Source: Rhexocercosporidium sp. MPI-PUGE-AT-0058
Taxonomy: Eukaryota; Ascomycota; Leotiomycetes; Helotiales
Assembly (NCBI GenBank): GCA_020746875.1
Contig: JAGTJL010000022.1
Location: 806,001-870,000 of the forward strand
Reading direction: 5' to 3'
DNA: 64,000 nt
Shown: one piece after another, positions 1 through 11,660 of the stretch
Position numbering within the stretch: position 1 is the first letter of the stretch
Layout: every line of letters starts with the position of its first letter
Translations under genes and position numbers: made by a program
The notes under the pieces: generated by a model
What the model saw: only the letters and a program-made list of their open reading frames with translations
Database searches by the model: none
Told to the model about the DNA's origin: nothing

Positions 1-1
1 A

Positions 2-1786
2 GCCGGCACGCAAGATTTCACCAGCCTTGGAAGATGCATAGTCAGCAAAGCAGAAGGTGTGTTCCTTTGGGTCTCCCTGGCCCTGAAGGCAGTGGAACAT
101 GGAGTTCTTGCCGAGGATCGCATGGAGGATCTTATTAAGAAGATCGACTTTCTCCCTATCGAACTCGAAGATCTGTTTCAAGCTATTTTTGATTCGATCA
201 AGAAGACATCTCATCCTATCGATTTTCAACGGGCCATGATACTTTTCGCGATCGTCCCGGAGGCGCCGAGCACAGAACTCTTCTACAAAGAGCCATCGCT
301 ACTTCAACTATCCTTCTTAGACGACTTCGAGGGTAACTCGAATTTCGCTGCTACTATACATGGACCTTTATCCACGGACGACATTGAGAAGCGGCTGAAA
401 AGGTGTCAAAAGCGAGTTGACTCCAGTTGCCGGGGCTTCCTTAGTGTGATATCAGAGCCAAACCATTTTCGCACTCGAGGTCTTTTCAGGAGGGACCGCG
501 TCGTCCTGACACATCGTTCGCTCGTGGAATTTCTCCAAAAGCCCGGTGTTCAAGCCGTTATTGAGAAATACACCCGTGATTTTGATCGCTTCGGCTTCTC
601 TTGCCAGTCTCTCGTGGCGGAAATCGAGAGTTGTGGATCGGAGCTGGGCAAAAAGCGTGGTAATGGAATCCAAACACCTTACTTTGAGTATGAATACCGG
701 TATGACATAGCAAAACTCATATCGGAGTTTCTTGTATTCCCCAACTCCTCTCTCTCGACACTCTTCTCTGCATTAGATATGCTAGCAGAATGTGCCAAAA
801 GTGGCACGGGGCAAGACTCGTCATACCGAATCGCTCTTTCTCAACCGTGCCAATGGAAGGAAGGAGAGATAACATCCCACCACAACAGGTTAATAACGTG
901 CCACCCTTCTAGGATTGCCCTCTTAGTTGCGCAAAGTTTCGGTTTATATGAACTTTGGTCACCATCAGATAAGACTCGTCCAAATGGCGACGGAATCGAA
1001 ATCTACGACATGTTGGACCTCATTCTTCCGTCTTATCTAAACTACCAAAGTAGTTTTAGCGTCCGGGCTCCAGCTGACAGAATACTCAAAAGTTTTGTGT
1101 TCTGTCTTCGCAATGGTGCGTCACCAGAAGCACTGGCATATCACCCCGAAAACGAGGTTAATGTAAGATTACATAATGAAATACTACCGACTTACTGGCA
1201 TCTACTGCTTTGGACCAGTGTACACGAATCGATATTTAGTGTTCCGCCAGAATCGGTCTACATGCTCTTCCTCCTATACGGCGCCAACCCGAACTTCTGG
1301 CTAAAGTTTGATGATTCCCATGATCAGGAAGAGTATCTTGGATTGGTGCTGGTGGCAGGGCTCTATGGACTAGAGCGGCGCCAGGTATTTTCTCCGATCT
1401 TTGTCTCAAACGGAACGAGCGTTATAGAATTTGCAAGAAAGAGGAATTGGCTAGTGTCTCTGAGGGACCTCGTCGGATTCTGGTTTCCTGCCAGTGCAGA
1501 AAAGATACAGGGATTAATCGACTTGAATGCGAATCGGAACGGTAGTCCAACTTCTGAAGATTTGAGTCAATTAGAGCAGGAGTATGGGTTTGGCCTACAA
1601 TCTTGGAAACCCCTTGGCTGGAACATGCCCCAACCACTCTTTAGAAGCTGGAAAGGTACAACGAAGAGGCTATCGATAAATCGAACTCATAGGTCTGATT
1701 TGAGCCTCCCAACCTGGAATCAATTTCTCCCGATGCATGCTCGAATTGACGGGAATCCCATGGGTTGGGTCGAAATGCATGGTTGA
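2..1786 (+). CDS. NACHT-type STAND NTPase-like protein, 3' part only
   Basis: The frame is open from the first bases of the window, so the true start and the nucleotide-binding part lie upstream. The first visible GTG at 59 is an internal valine, in the string KAEGVFLWVSLALKAV, which is typical of the end of the NACHT ATPase module in fungal NLR-like proteins. Next comes the winged-helix-like segment (IELEDLFQAIFDSIKK) and then RDRVVLTHRSLVEFLQ, the usual HR(T/S)xxxFL motif closing this region. The last roughly 350 residues match nothing I recognise and show no clear ankyrin, WD40 or TPR repeats. Family knowledge: such proteins are signal-transducing ATPases in heterokaryon incompatibility and innate-like responses. 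Family assignment is fairly sure; ligand and partner are unknown. Confidence 0.72.
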   Translation, partial: AGTQDFTSLGRCIVSKAEGVFLWVSLALKAVEHGVLAEDRMEDLIKKIDFLPIELEDLFQAIFDSIKKTSHPIDFQRAMILFAIVPEAPSTELFYKEPSLLQLSFLDDFEGNSNFAATIHGPLSTDDIEKRLKRCQKRVDSSCRGFLSVISEPNHFRTRGLFRRDRVVLTHRSLVEFLQKPGVQAVIEKYTRDFDRFGFSCQSLVAEIESCGSELGKKRGNGIQTPYFEYEYRYDIAKLISEFLVFPNSSLSTLFSALDMLAECAKSGTGQDSSYRIALSQPCQWKEGEITSHHNRLITCHPSRIALLVAQSFGLYELWSPSDKTRPNGDGIEIYDMLDLILPSYLNYQSSFSVRAPADRILKSFVFCLRNGASPEALAYHPENEVNVRLHNEILPTYWHLLLWTSVHESIFSVPPESVYMLFLLYGANPNFWLKFDDSHDQEEYLGLVLVAGLYGLERRQVFSPIFVSNGTSVIEFARKRNWLVSLRDLVGFWFPASAEKIQGLIDLNANRNGSPTSEDLSQLEQEYGFGLQSWKPLGWNMPQPLFRSWKGTTKRLSINRTHRSDLSLPTWNQFLPMHARIDGNPMGWVEMHG

Positions 1787-4118
1787 CTATAATGGGCCTT
1801 TCAGGAATGGGAGTAATTGGTAGTTGGAATAATCGTGTTTGCTCTCGTACCAGCAAAAATTGACTGGAAACAATGCCCAAGACACGAGTCAAGGAGATGG
1901 ACGGAGAAGAAGGTATTACCGGTATATAATATGACAAATAAAGCATCCAATAAGCCAAGAAGGTGGTTGACGATTGGTACGATATAGCCATTGTGATCTT
2001 GTAGAACCTCGCATGGCTATGTGGTTGTTGATAGGGGGCGGGGTAAATAAGCGACAGCATGAAGCTCACTACAGCAGTGGATTTTGAGCAGAAGCCGAAC
2101 TCTTGCACGAGGAGATGAAAACAAAATGTTCCAGAGCCATGGATGTAGCCAGCTCCCAAGTCAGATTTGATCATGCTACAATAAGTGAGCGCTTTCGTTT
2201 CGGAACTTTGGAAGAACAGACTGCCGGAATCTAGAGGGAGTGTGAGAGTCGTGTAGAGGAATCCAAGAGCTTCGAGAAGTGTTGGACGGAAGGAGAGAAT
2301 GTTGATAGAAGTTAGTAATGGCAAGTAGAAATGGAAGCGACGTTCTAAGTGGCAACACTAATCCAATCTCTTCTCTCCTACCAAGTTACCAACTCACTAG
2401 ATATCGTCCCGTCTTCTACCCCCTTACAACAAGACGTCCCGCTATCGTTAATTCCTATCTTCAACCACTATATGCATCCTGTTCGTTTCACAACCATCTC
2501 AAATTAGCAACTGCAATGTATGGTCTACCATTCCCCTAGATATAAAGGACAAAAGTGCCGCGGAGATGCTGGATGATTCCCATATACTCTTCCTCCAGTC
2601 TCCAGAAGATGAGTGGATGCTTCACCTATTACAAACGCACTAATCAAGACGCTTAACGTCCGTCTTACATTCACGAATGCAGATCACTCCGAAAGGACTC
2701 TAATCTTCCTAAAACGGAAGTTGATATTCACCTCAGCTTCTATCAAGGAACAGTCATCGACACTTCCAGCACTAAGTGGGTATATAATCGCCCCCTCCAC
2801 CTACGTTCACCTCCCTCAGTCCTCCATACCCTGTCGAGAACCCAACTCCGTACTGTCTCGAGCGAGCCCCTTTCGCGAAAATCAACTTGGTTTTCACTTC
2901 CCACGTCTATTTTAGAATACAGCATCACCATCCTAAGTAGATCCCGTCCAGCCCGTCCGTACAAGGTGGCAAAAATCAAGGACCCCTCGTCCTTAGTTTG
3001 GCTAGGTTGAACGGCCGACTTGTATTGATTCGAAATAAAGACTGAGCTGATGACAGTGAAAATGAAAATGAAGACGAAATAAAACAATCAAAAATAGCAC
3101 GGCAGGGAATGAAAACCAAACCCAAACTTCCACTACCCACTACACGCTCTCCCCTTCAGCACATCGACCACCCTCCTCTCACTCACAGCCTTCCCTCACC
3201 TCAAGCGAGAATAAAAAGCAATATTTCGTATGTATATATATATTAGGAATAATTCCAACCTCAGCTCAAGAAAGAGACAGACCCGCCCATAACTTAAAGA
3301 CCTGATGGGCTTGGTTGGAAGGCGGCGTGTGGGTTGTGAGAAGAAGGTGAGAGGGGAGTGTGGTGTTTATATACCGCGGGCTGAGGGGATAAAAAGTATT
3401 GTACCTCGACCTCTACCTCTACCTTACCTAACCCTGAGTGAGGATTGAGAGTGATGGAGTGGGGGGTGGGAGAGGAAATGGGTGCTGTAAGAAACCGAGA
3501 AGAAGAGGGGGGGGGGGGGGGGGGAGAGTTCATTATGAGAAATTAAAAATGAAAGATCTCGGAGTGGATTTCTAATTCGATCCTCATGTGATGTGGCATT
3601 GTCTTGTTTTGTATCTATCTATCTTTCGATCCCTCGCGAGAGGACAGTACACAGATAGTCCAGGTGGAAGATCCTCTAGACCTCAAGCGATGCCCTTGCT
3701 TCATGGGCACGTACTCTACACCCAGCCCAGAATCCATCACATCCTAGACTCCTGATTCTGCCACAGCGCTCGAAGTCGAAGCTCGCTTCAGCGCGAGTAC
3801 CCACAAGCAAACAGAGTTCCATTCCAAGTCATCCCAAAGTATCCATATTCCAACAATCACCCAACAGGCCTTCCTCCCAAACTCATATCAGACAGACCAA
3901 AGACAATCTCAAATCCTGGAGCAGAGCCAGCCGACCAAGCACCAAGCAAGTGAACAAAAATCCCACCTCAACGCCGCCAATTCTTGCCCACACTAAGGGA
4001 CGAGTTAACGCCGCTCTAAACCAAACATGAGATATACTGCGAACAATAGAAGTACACGCCCCGCTCCTCTCCTCTCGAGTATGGTCTAGGATTCCAACAA
4101 AGGAAACACATATCCAGC
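1787..4118. other. Intergenic region, no supported gene
   Basis: This 2.3-kb stretch lies between the convergent 3' ends of the NACHT-type gene and the unknown three-exon gene. It has pyrimidine/purine-skewed tracts, a short TATATATATA run near 3232 and a long G tract at 3507-3524. Open frames here are short and have no recognisable motif. A 227-codon minus-strand frame (2324-1641) overlaps the end of the upstream gene and is not supported. Confidence 0.5.
3507..3524 (+). repeat. G18 homopolymer tract
   Basis: Eighteen consecutive G residues lie directly downstream of AAGAAGA. Such long G runs are rare in fungal DNA. They can form quadruplex structures and are prone to length error in sequencing, so the exact length is uncertain. 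Confidence 0.9.
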
Positions 4119-6821
4119 TCACCCAGTGACCCGCCTAACCCACAACCCTGTGGGTTCAAAAACAGCATCCTTGTCCCTCCTCTTCCACGCCCTATGTAAC
4201 CTCAATCCAATTTCATGTTCCTCTCTCCTAACATCCGACTCCTCCTCCCTCAACCTCTCCACTTTGATCTTCTCCTGCTCTCTCTTCCTCCTTACATCTT
4301 CCGTTAACAGCACGCTATCCTTCGGCATAAGTTCCGTCATCTGGCGAATCGAGCGCGTGATGTTATTCCGTCTATGCGCAAGATTCTCCAGTTGCGCTTG
4401 TAAAGAGGTAACGAGGTCGTGAGACTCGGCTTCGGCAGGGGACATGGGCAGGTTCTTTGCGATATTGGAGGAGCGCTTGTTGGGCGCCATGTGTGCGGGG
4501 ACGGAGGACATGCTGATGAAGACTGGAGAGGAGGGGTTGACTGCCTTGCGCGTGACGGCGTTATTGGCTTTCGGAGACTCGCTGAGACGCGGCCGTTGGC
4601 GGTTGACGATAGCAGAGGGGTCAGGCATTGGGTGGTTTTCGAATGTGTCTGTCGAGGGGCGAGGGGTGCTGTGTGCGGTTGATGGGGCGTAAGTTGTTAC
4701 GCTGAAGCGGGAGGAGGGTTGGATATATTCTGGTTCTGGCTCTTCGGTGATGGGTGTAGAAACGCTTTGGAGCTGCTCTCGGAAATTGCGTTCGATGTTC
4801 GCCATGGTTCCTTCGTCGCGCTCCCAACCACCAGGGACCTGTGGCTCGCTTGGCGATGATGCATTCCGTGCTAGGATTTTGGTTGCAGCTGATTGAGACA
4901 CCACGACCGGATCTGGATTGACGGTGATGGGGGATTGCACTCGAGGACTGTTCTTCCCACTGTTATTTGTGAGGACGGTGCGGATGCTCGCGGTGGGGTA
5001 GGCTGGTGATGCAGGGCTTGTTTCACCATCGCCATTTCGGACGATTGTTACCGGGCTGCTCCCACCAGAAAAAGTCTCCGAGTGAGGCGAAGCAACGCGC
5101 TTGCTGCTCTTTCGGGGAATACTTATCGGAGGAATGTCGAGTTGATCATGCACAGGAGATACCAACGTGACGCGACCTGTTGCCCCTTTCCACTCTGGTC
5201 GTTCTGCCGGCGCTGCATGGTTGCTTTTCAGTCTCCGGACGCGATCTCCAAATGAGGTGTGCGCTTTGGGCGCGGTGGTGGTGATGCTTGATTCATTTCC
5301 AAGTACGAGACCAGTTTCCTTGTGGACGGAACGAAGGCCTGGTGGTGAAAATGTCCCTGGCTTCACTGACTGTGGCTTGCCCCGATCACTTGTCGTGATC
5401 TCGCCAGAATAAGGATCCCATCTTGGATCATGCGCAACCCTACCCCTGGGATTCTCCCCAACTTGCTTTCGACTCACCAGATTTGCTGCCGCCGCAGCAA
5501 CCTGGTTGCGCTTCTCTCGTCGGAGAATAGGAATGTTACTTGAGGGAGGTTTTGAACTCGAAGCCGGACGACCGAGACCGAGGTGTGAAATGTCGGGCAT
5601 CTCATCGATAGGAGAAACTCCTTCGTCTTCCTGTGATTGACTCCTACTTATAGTCAGCATCTATCCAAGACTAAACGCGAGGGGCAGACATGAGTAAGTA
5701 AAGGGGGAAGGCGGGATGGTGTTGACATAGAACCCGAACATCTACGTAAGAAATAGATGATTCGAGATAGTCTTTAGAGTGTTGTAGAGGTGGTGGGTTG
5801 TATAGCAGCTCAAGGGCGTGCTCGCGGTATATCCTTAGAAGGTTCGACATACCTATTCCTCTGAGGACGCAGTTCGGGGGAACTCTGCGGGGACACCTCC
5901 TCTTCTTCAGTGTATGAAGGAGTCTGGTATGGGTTTTGGTTCAGAGGGAACCGGGTATTGATTGGGTTGGGTGATGGTTGAGAGTAGATTGATGATGCTG
6001 GACGCAATCTGGAGTCTCGGTTTTCATGAGGCGGAACTGCTTCACTGTCTTATATTAGCTGGGTCCTATTAGTCCTTATGTATCTGCAACATGATATACA
6101 AGGGAAATCTGCCAGAATCCTGCTACGTGTTCTGGCAGCCGTTGTACTGGGAATACACTTGTAAATGTGGGGGAGGTACAAGGAACATCGTGGTTGTAGA
6201 TTTCTGCAACATAGATTTCTGTACCCATGAAGCATGATGTGAATGTGCGCATGCCACCAAGAAATGCAGAATTGCGTCAAGATCTGCTAGATCTTGATCT
6301 TGAGGCGGGATGAAGCCATGCTGCACTACACATCTGCAGATATGTCTTGAATGCAGTCTGCATGCACCCGCATCCAAGCTTCACCCAGTCTGCCCCTCGG
6401 TTCTTGATGCGAATCACCCTTCTACATTTACCACTCCATGGATCAACCCTCAACACAACACGCTTCATGAATACACCCGGAATTGCAAACTGTAGCAGCA
6501 CAAACATTTCCAGATCCTCAACCCAGCCCTCATACCCCACCTACCCCTCTCAAAAGACCCATCCAAAGAAAGCGCTCGTACTTACAAAGGCAACCTCGGC
6601 AATCCCTTAGGAGCCATCTCGTCTTCTCTCCTCGGTCGATCCGGCGCTCTATTATTGTGGTAATTCTGGTTTCCATATGATCCATCAGTCGCAGCTCGTC
6701 GATTTTGTCCCAGTAAGCCCAGATCATCCCCAACGCTCGCATATGATTTTTCCAGCACGGGCTCCTGTCCCTGCACGACTGGCTGCCGTGTCCCCCTGGG
6801 GTTGTTCAGCCTCTTCCACAT
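4119..6821 (-). CDS. Unknown 650-residue protein with C-terminal coiled coil, three exons
   Basis: My model joins 6821-6586, 6044-5853 and 5643-4119, a total of 1953 bases ending in TAG-type termination after WVRRVTG. Splice signals fit: exon 1 ends before GTAAGT, intron 1 (541 bp) has a GACTAAT branch-like site and ends CAG; exon 2 ends before GTATGT, intron 2 (209 bp) has GCTGACT and ends TAG. Both junctions keep phase. The start ATG sits in ACCATG and opens with MWKRLNNPRG. Residues 1-540 are Ser/Pro-rich and probably disordered. Residues 550-635 are charged and helical, with a heptad-like region (SHDLVTSLQAQLENL onward) suggesting a coiled coil, and the end is EPTGLWVRRVTG. No enzymatic domain, signal peptide or membrane segment is visible. 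I do not recognise a function; a scaffold or cytoskeletal role is only a guess. Intron 1 is long for a fungus and could hide another exon. Confidence 0.7.
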
Positions 6822-9115
6822 GGTCGCTGGATTTCGATGCGATATCTGGTATGCGTGGGGTTAAGAGCGGGAATGTGAGTGAGCGCAGGCATAGGCATGC
6901 AGCAAGTATGTGTCTGACGTTCGCGGGGGTTTGAGGTTGTAAGCTTTTCGAGACGAGTGGCGTATGGAGGGCTGGTGGGATGGTGAGAGGTTGTCGTTGT
7001 AATCTTGGGTATTTGGGGAAGGGCGTGCGAGGTTTTGAGGGTGTGTTGGGAGTGTTGGGTGAGAAGTAGTCGTAGAGGATTGGAAGAGGATTGGGCAGAG
7101 GTTCGTGATATCGTTAGGTCGTGATTGTGGTCGTACTTTGCAGGTATAGTCGTAGGATTCCCGTCCGTTCAGTCAGTCAGTCAGCCCAGAGCAGTCAAGT
7201 TGAGACGAGGCTGTGCGTGTGCGTGTGCGCGTGCGCAAGGATTCCGGATCTGTGCGTGTGAATGGATGGCTGGACTTTGATCCTGCGATGCGACTCGGGT
7301 TATGATGTTGGCTGACTCGGTGCAATGCGAGGGAGGGAGAGGGAGAGGCCGAGGCAGAGATGGAATTGAAAGAAAGGAAGCAAGTCGCGGTTGTTGATTG
7401 AAGAGGTGTGTTTGTTGTTGGCAGTGCAATCAATCAATCAATTAATGGATTAATTGACCAGCAATATTCTGGTTGATTGCAAGTAAACAACGAGGGGTAG
7501 CCAGCCGGCGCGTTTCTGTTGGCTTTGCTGGGATCGTCAGGGTCCAATGGGCTGGCGGTGGTGGTTGTAGTGGTTTGGGCCAGTAGAATGACAGGACATG
7601 GAACCAGCAACCAGCAACGCGAGGTAGAGAAGGAGAAGAGAAGAAAAGGAAGAGGAGAAGGGGAGAGGGGGAGAAGAGAGTAGATAAAGGAGCGGATATT
7701 CTTGACTGGCAGAAACTGTTATACTTATAAATGAAAGTGCTCGGAATCGAAAACAGAGGAAACCGCGGTGTTTTCCCTTGAAGTAGCGACAGCCAATGCT
7801 TTTCTGGCGCGAAGGAACGGGAGTTGAATTGGAGGAGCTCGTTTCGTTTCAGGTCCCTCCGGCTACTTTTAGTCGTGCGGGGCGGGGCGGGGCGGGGTGG
7901 GATGGATCAGGGCCGTGAGATGAGCGGAGTGGAGTGGAGTGGGGTGGGGAGGGGAGACTGGGAATAGCTTCATTTGCTTTGATATGAAGGGGATGACCGG
8001 GTAAACTTCGTTTTGAGAAACAGCTTCTGCTTAATCCCGAGTAAATTAGCTTCCCCGCATTCCAGCCTTCTCCAGAAGACTGAAAAGAACATGAGTGAGG
8101 TCTTGGTGATCTGCCTATCAATTTCATAACACTTCATTACTTTATAAAGTTACCTACTTGACCTTGTACTGATTGACCTTGTGATGATTGACTTGCGTTT
8201 ATCTTTATCCATGTAGACCAAATTATTCGCGTGTTTAGAATCCATAATCTACTCGCAGTCAGGACACCTCGCTCAACCCCAACGACGGTAGGAGCAGTGA
8301 AAGCCGGAGAAACTTCGATCCGTCGGACGATGATGAAGCATCTCTCGTGTCGTCTCACCACAGTCACCCGTTGCGAGATATTTTTGGACGTGCTGTACAT
8401 TTTGCAACCCGGATCAAGCAGAATGCATGTTTAGTCTTCCCTCCCACTGACACGCATGTTGTCACGAACAAGCGAGGAGGGAGCCTTACTTTTGTTTACA
8501 TTCTGAATACAGTTCATTCTACGCGCCACGAGGGAATTGATCCTGCACTAGCTACAAGTTAAATAAGTGGATGGCAGGTGGAAGTGAGAGCTTAACTACC
8601 TCTAGAAAGCACACTAGTGGTCTTCATTTCCCAATGAACGAATTCAACAGTCATGACACCAGACACCTCCGCCTGGCATAACGTCAGTCTATCGTAACAA
8701 GAAATTTTTTAATCCACTGACCCCGTTTCAATTCACAGGCCTTAGTTCTTAACTCATTCTCAATCCTGTCATGACGGATGGACATGATAATTAATTGTTC
8801 CTCAATTCGTGGAGCTCGGATAATTTCCCAGAGGGCCTCGCTACAGCGTCTTCCAGGTGAGTGCGGGGTAAATAATGTCTGAAGCGAGGTCTCGATTAAC
8901 AGAACAGGGCATAGAAACAACAATTCATAGCTAATCAATAAACGAGTGTCGCTTCATATCACACGAATTGCTATTGAATAAATCCATTAGGAAACAATAC
9001 CTCCCAGACCTCGAGAAATGTATTTCTACCCTAAATAAAAGCAAACCACGTACATATCCTCCAAACCCCTAACCTCCTCTCCTTCCCTCCCTCCCATCCC
9101 CTTCCCCACCACAAC
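6822..9115. other. Long intergenic/promoter region, no supported gene
   Basis: This 2.3-kb region lies upstream of the unknown three-exon gene and downstream of the dehydrogenase gene; both are transcribed leftward. It probably holds the promoter and 5' untranslated region of the former. It contains GA-rich tracts (about 7620-7690), an alternating GTGTGC stretch near 7210 and GC-box-like repeats near 7880. No coding frame with recognisable motifs or splice structure was found. Confidence 0.5.
7878..7957. repeat. GC-box-like CGGGG and GGAGT short repeats
   Basis: Four tandem CGGGG units (about 7878-7897) are followed by a run of GGAGT units (about 7926-7940) and GGGGTGGGG. They lie about 1 kb upstream of the three-exon gene start. 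They could bind C2H2 zinc-finger regulators, but that is inference. Confidence 0.5.
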
Positions 9116-10395
9116 TCACTGCAAAAACAACCCCTTCCCAGGCGGATCCGTCCTAATCTGATCCCACTGAATCTCCTGCAGCAGCTCATTCCCCGGATAA
9201 TCATCAACATCCAGATCCAGATACCCATTCGGAGCCCACTTCCTCGGCGAGAGGAAAAGCGATTTGCCATTCATGGACGGATCGGCTAGGATACGCAAGA
9301 GACAGCGTCCTGCGTCTTCAACATCCGCGAAGTCGACGCCCGAGGCAGAGACGGCGTTGAAGGATTCTTGAGAGAGGATAGATGTGCGGACGTACCTATT
9401 TAGGAGCGTTAGACTGGACTGACAAGATTTGAGAGTGTTGATGACAACTGTGGTGCTGACCAGATGACGGGAATAAAGGAAGGGAATTCAACTCACCAAG
9501 GCGAAATCACATTAACACGACTCCCATAATAGAAAGCCGTCCTGCGTAAACTGTGCATGATACCCCTCACAGCCCACTTCGTACACGGATACACCGGTCC
9601 CCTCAGACAATCCAGGAACGCAGCTCCGGAGCCGATGAGCACTAAGCATGTGTCTTCCTGTGCTGGGGAGGGCGTCTGGCCGTTCTGCTTGATAAAGTAG
9701 TGCGTTGCTAGTTTGGTCGTGTAGAGCGCGCCTTTGAGGTTCACCTCTATGGCCTTTAGGTTGGGCTCAGTGGGCTCATTGTCGTTACCTGTGGTTTTGC
9801 TGTTAGGAAATGGGTTCTGAGGACAGCGCGCGTTGGGGGAAGTTGGGATGCATACCAGCGAAAGTGAAGATCTCATCTTGAGGACAAATCCCTGCGTTCG
9901 CGACAACGTAATCGATTTTCCCCGTGAAAGATGCGGCGGTCTTGAAGAGTTCGACCTGGTCTTCCCATTTCGAAACGTCGCACTTGACGAATTTCGCCCT
10001 GTGGTCTGTTTAGACAAAATGACCTTGACAGGGACTCAGGTGTAGAAAAAGAAAACACTTACTGGCCGATTTCATTTGCTAGTTTGGTTCCACCTGTAAC
10101 GTCCATGTCTCCGATACAGACATTTACTCTGTATTAAGTTAATATTCTATATCGATAGACTTTCGGTGAGGAGGTATGGAACGACTGACCCTGCTGCAGC
10201 GATGGCTTTGACATATGCTTGGCCAATTCCATTCGCACCTAAAAGATACATTAGCTCGGCTTTTTTTCTAGCGGGAAGGTCACAGTACTTACCTCCAGTA
10301 ACAATCGCCGTCTTGCCTTTAAGCTTCGAAACATCGACTTGTTTCCCACAATCAACAGGAGCCGAACAAGTGTATCCCTCCATCTCGGCTCGCAT
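9116..10395 (-). CDS. Short-chain dehydrogenase/reductase (SDR), six exons
   Basis: Exons 10395-10293, 10238-10190, 10128-10063, 9998-9856, 9788-9497 and 9395-9116 total 933 bases, encoding 310 residues. Every junction is GT-AG and phase-consistent, and introns are about 54-101 bp. The protein has the classical SDR fold signatures: TGGANGIG (residues 33-40) for the dinucleotide, NAG (107-109), N137 in VNLKG, S174, and Y187xxxK191 in VYPCTK, which together form the catalytic tetrad. Spacing and 310-residue length fit NAD(P)-dependent classical SDRs of the 15-hydroxyprostaglandin or 5'-hydroxyaverantin dehydrogenase-like group. These oxidise or reduce a secondary alcohol/ketone; the substrate cannot be told. 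The first in-frame ATG after a TATA-like box gives MRAEMEGYTC; M5 is an alternative start. No signal peptide is seen, so it is probably cytosolic. No biosynthetic cluster partners lie next to it. Confidence 0.88.
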
Positions 10396-10513
10396 CACTT
10401 GATTCAATTGATCAAAAATGTATAGGGAAATGAAAAGTTTTGCGAGCGTGAGAAGAATATACTGTGGATAATAACTTGAGAGCTTTCCGATAAAACTCGA
10501 GGCATTTGGGCCG

Positions 10514-10521
10514 TATTTATA
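10514..10521 (-). promoter_or_regulatory. TATA-box-like element of the SDR gene
   Basis: On the minus strand TATAAATA lies about 120 bases upstream of the chosen ATG at 10395. The spacing fits a fungal TATA box with a short leader. It argues against extending the coding frame upstream, where only a TTG could serve as a start. Confidence 0.5.
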
Positions 10522-11300
10522 CCTGCCCTTCAACTCACCTTACCGTCATCGTTTTTCTTCTGTGTTGTTCCATAAGCGAGATATGCAGCTTGCTTATCCC
10601 TTTAGACTGTTTCTGTATTAGTATCCCTCAGCTGCCATTCCATACATGTCCTGAACGTCCTGTAAGCGAGCCCTGGGACTCGATCGCTAAGCCCAAAGGC
10701 TTGTAGATCAGCTATCAAAACCGTACGCTAAAGCTCCCTGGGCCAGACCTGCATGTGGCAGGTAAAGAGATACAATCGCTCCGTTTTCTTGTCTCAGGGG
10801 CGAAAGCTACAACGATACTCTTAATACTCCACCATTTGCCGACGGTGCTCCGCGGACTGGGAGACGAGTGCGGGCGTGGGGGAACGTGCTGACACTCTGA
10901 CAAGCTACCCAGCTCCTCACTCGCATTCGTGTGTGCCGCGACGGGGATTTCCAGCGGTACAGTCACCATCTCTCATCGATCCCCATCCAATCCCCACCTT
11001 TTTCCAATGCATAACCATCTATTTCAACGCGCAAAAATATCACATATGATCTCATCTCACATCGAATATCCAAGAGATACAGAGATGAATGAGCCCGGCA
11101 ATTACCCTCCCCTCCCCAATGAATACGTCGCTATCTTCACTCACAGGACGGGGCGGGGCTCGAAAAGAATCTCAGCATCAATGAAAGCTGCAGCTGATCC
11201 TGACCCGTCAATACTAGAAGCTTCTCTTTCTCGATGAATATTCATTAATAGATCTGACGTCCATGATGAGCCAGATAAACGATACCGATCTCAGGAAGAG
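10522..11300. other. Intergenic, no supported gene
   Basis: Balanced-composition DNA upstream of the SDR gene. Frames on both strands are short with no recognised motif. The divergent area probably holds the SDR promoter. Confidence 0.5.
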
Positions 11301-11304
11301 CTGC

Positions 11305-11660
11305 ATGACACTTTCGGACCAAATAGCGCCGTCGAAACATTAGTAAAGATGGCTTCAACAGTCCCCTATTCCCAGCCATCTGGTCCCAGTTTCCTGAAAA
11401 CATCAGAATATTGCTAGAAGCTGGTACATATCCCAATGGCATCGATACCGCCTCACTAGGATCATATCAAGCGCCACTGGAAAGTGAACACTGCGGCTCT
11501 GTATCTTTTCCTCGTTGAGGGTGGTGAAGAAGAATAGAAACATATCAAGAATGGGTGGGGATATTCAGCGACCGATTTGGCGCCAAATACTGAGATTGAG
11601 GATGATGTTCAAGATGAAGAGGAATTTGCGGAAGTGGTGCTAAGAGAATGAGAGAGGGTG
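11305..11660 (+). pseudogene. Degraded ankyrin-repeat gene fragment
   Basis: From about 11348 one frame reads DGFNSPLFPAIWSQFPENI followed by RILLEAGTYPNGID. This is a good match to the ankyrin consensus (G-x-SPL-x-x-A-I ... I-x-x-LLEAGADPN-x-x-D). The preceding AVETLVK segment is in another frame and the following KVNTAALYLFLVEGG in a third, with a stop soon after. At least two frameshifts therefore break the unit. It is a relic of an ankyrin-rich protein, a class often attached to NACHT or HET genes. Too little remains to name the parent. Confidence 0.5.

Noticed and set aside
1641..2324. 227-codon minus-strand open frame with hydrophobic stretches
   Set aside because: It overlaps the 3' coding end of the NACHT-type gene and has no recognisable domain. 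The hydrophobic stretches look like antisense reading of pyrimidine-rich DNA.
7173..7433. Two overlapping minus frames of 82-86 codons rich in Ser, Thr and Arg
   Set aside because: They are produced by low-complexity GTGTGC and GA repeats upstream of the three-exon gene; no splice or start context supports them.
10396..10533. N-terminal extension of the dehydrogenase up to 10533
   Set aside because: The only initiation codon there is TTG, and a TATA-like box lies inside the extension, so the ATG at 10395 was taken as the start.
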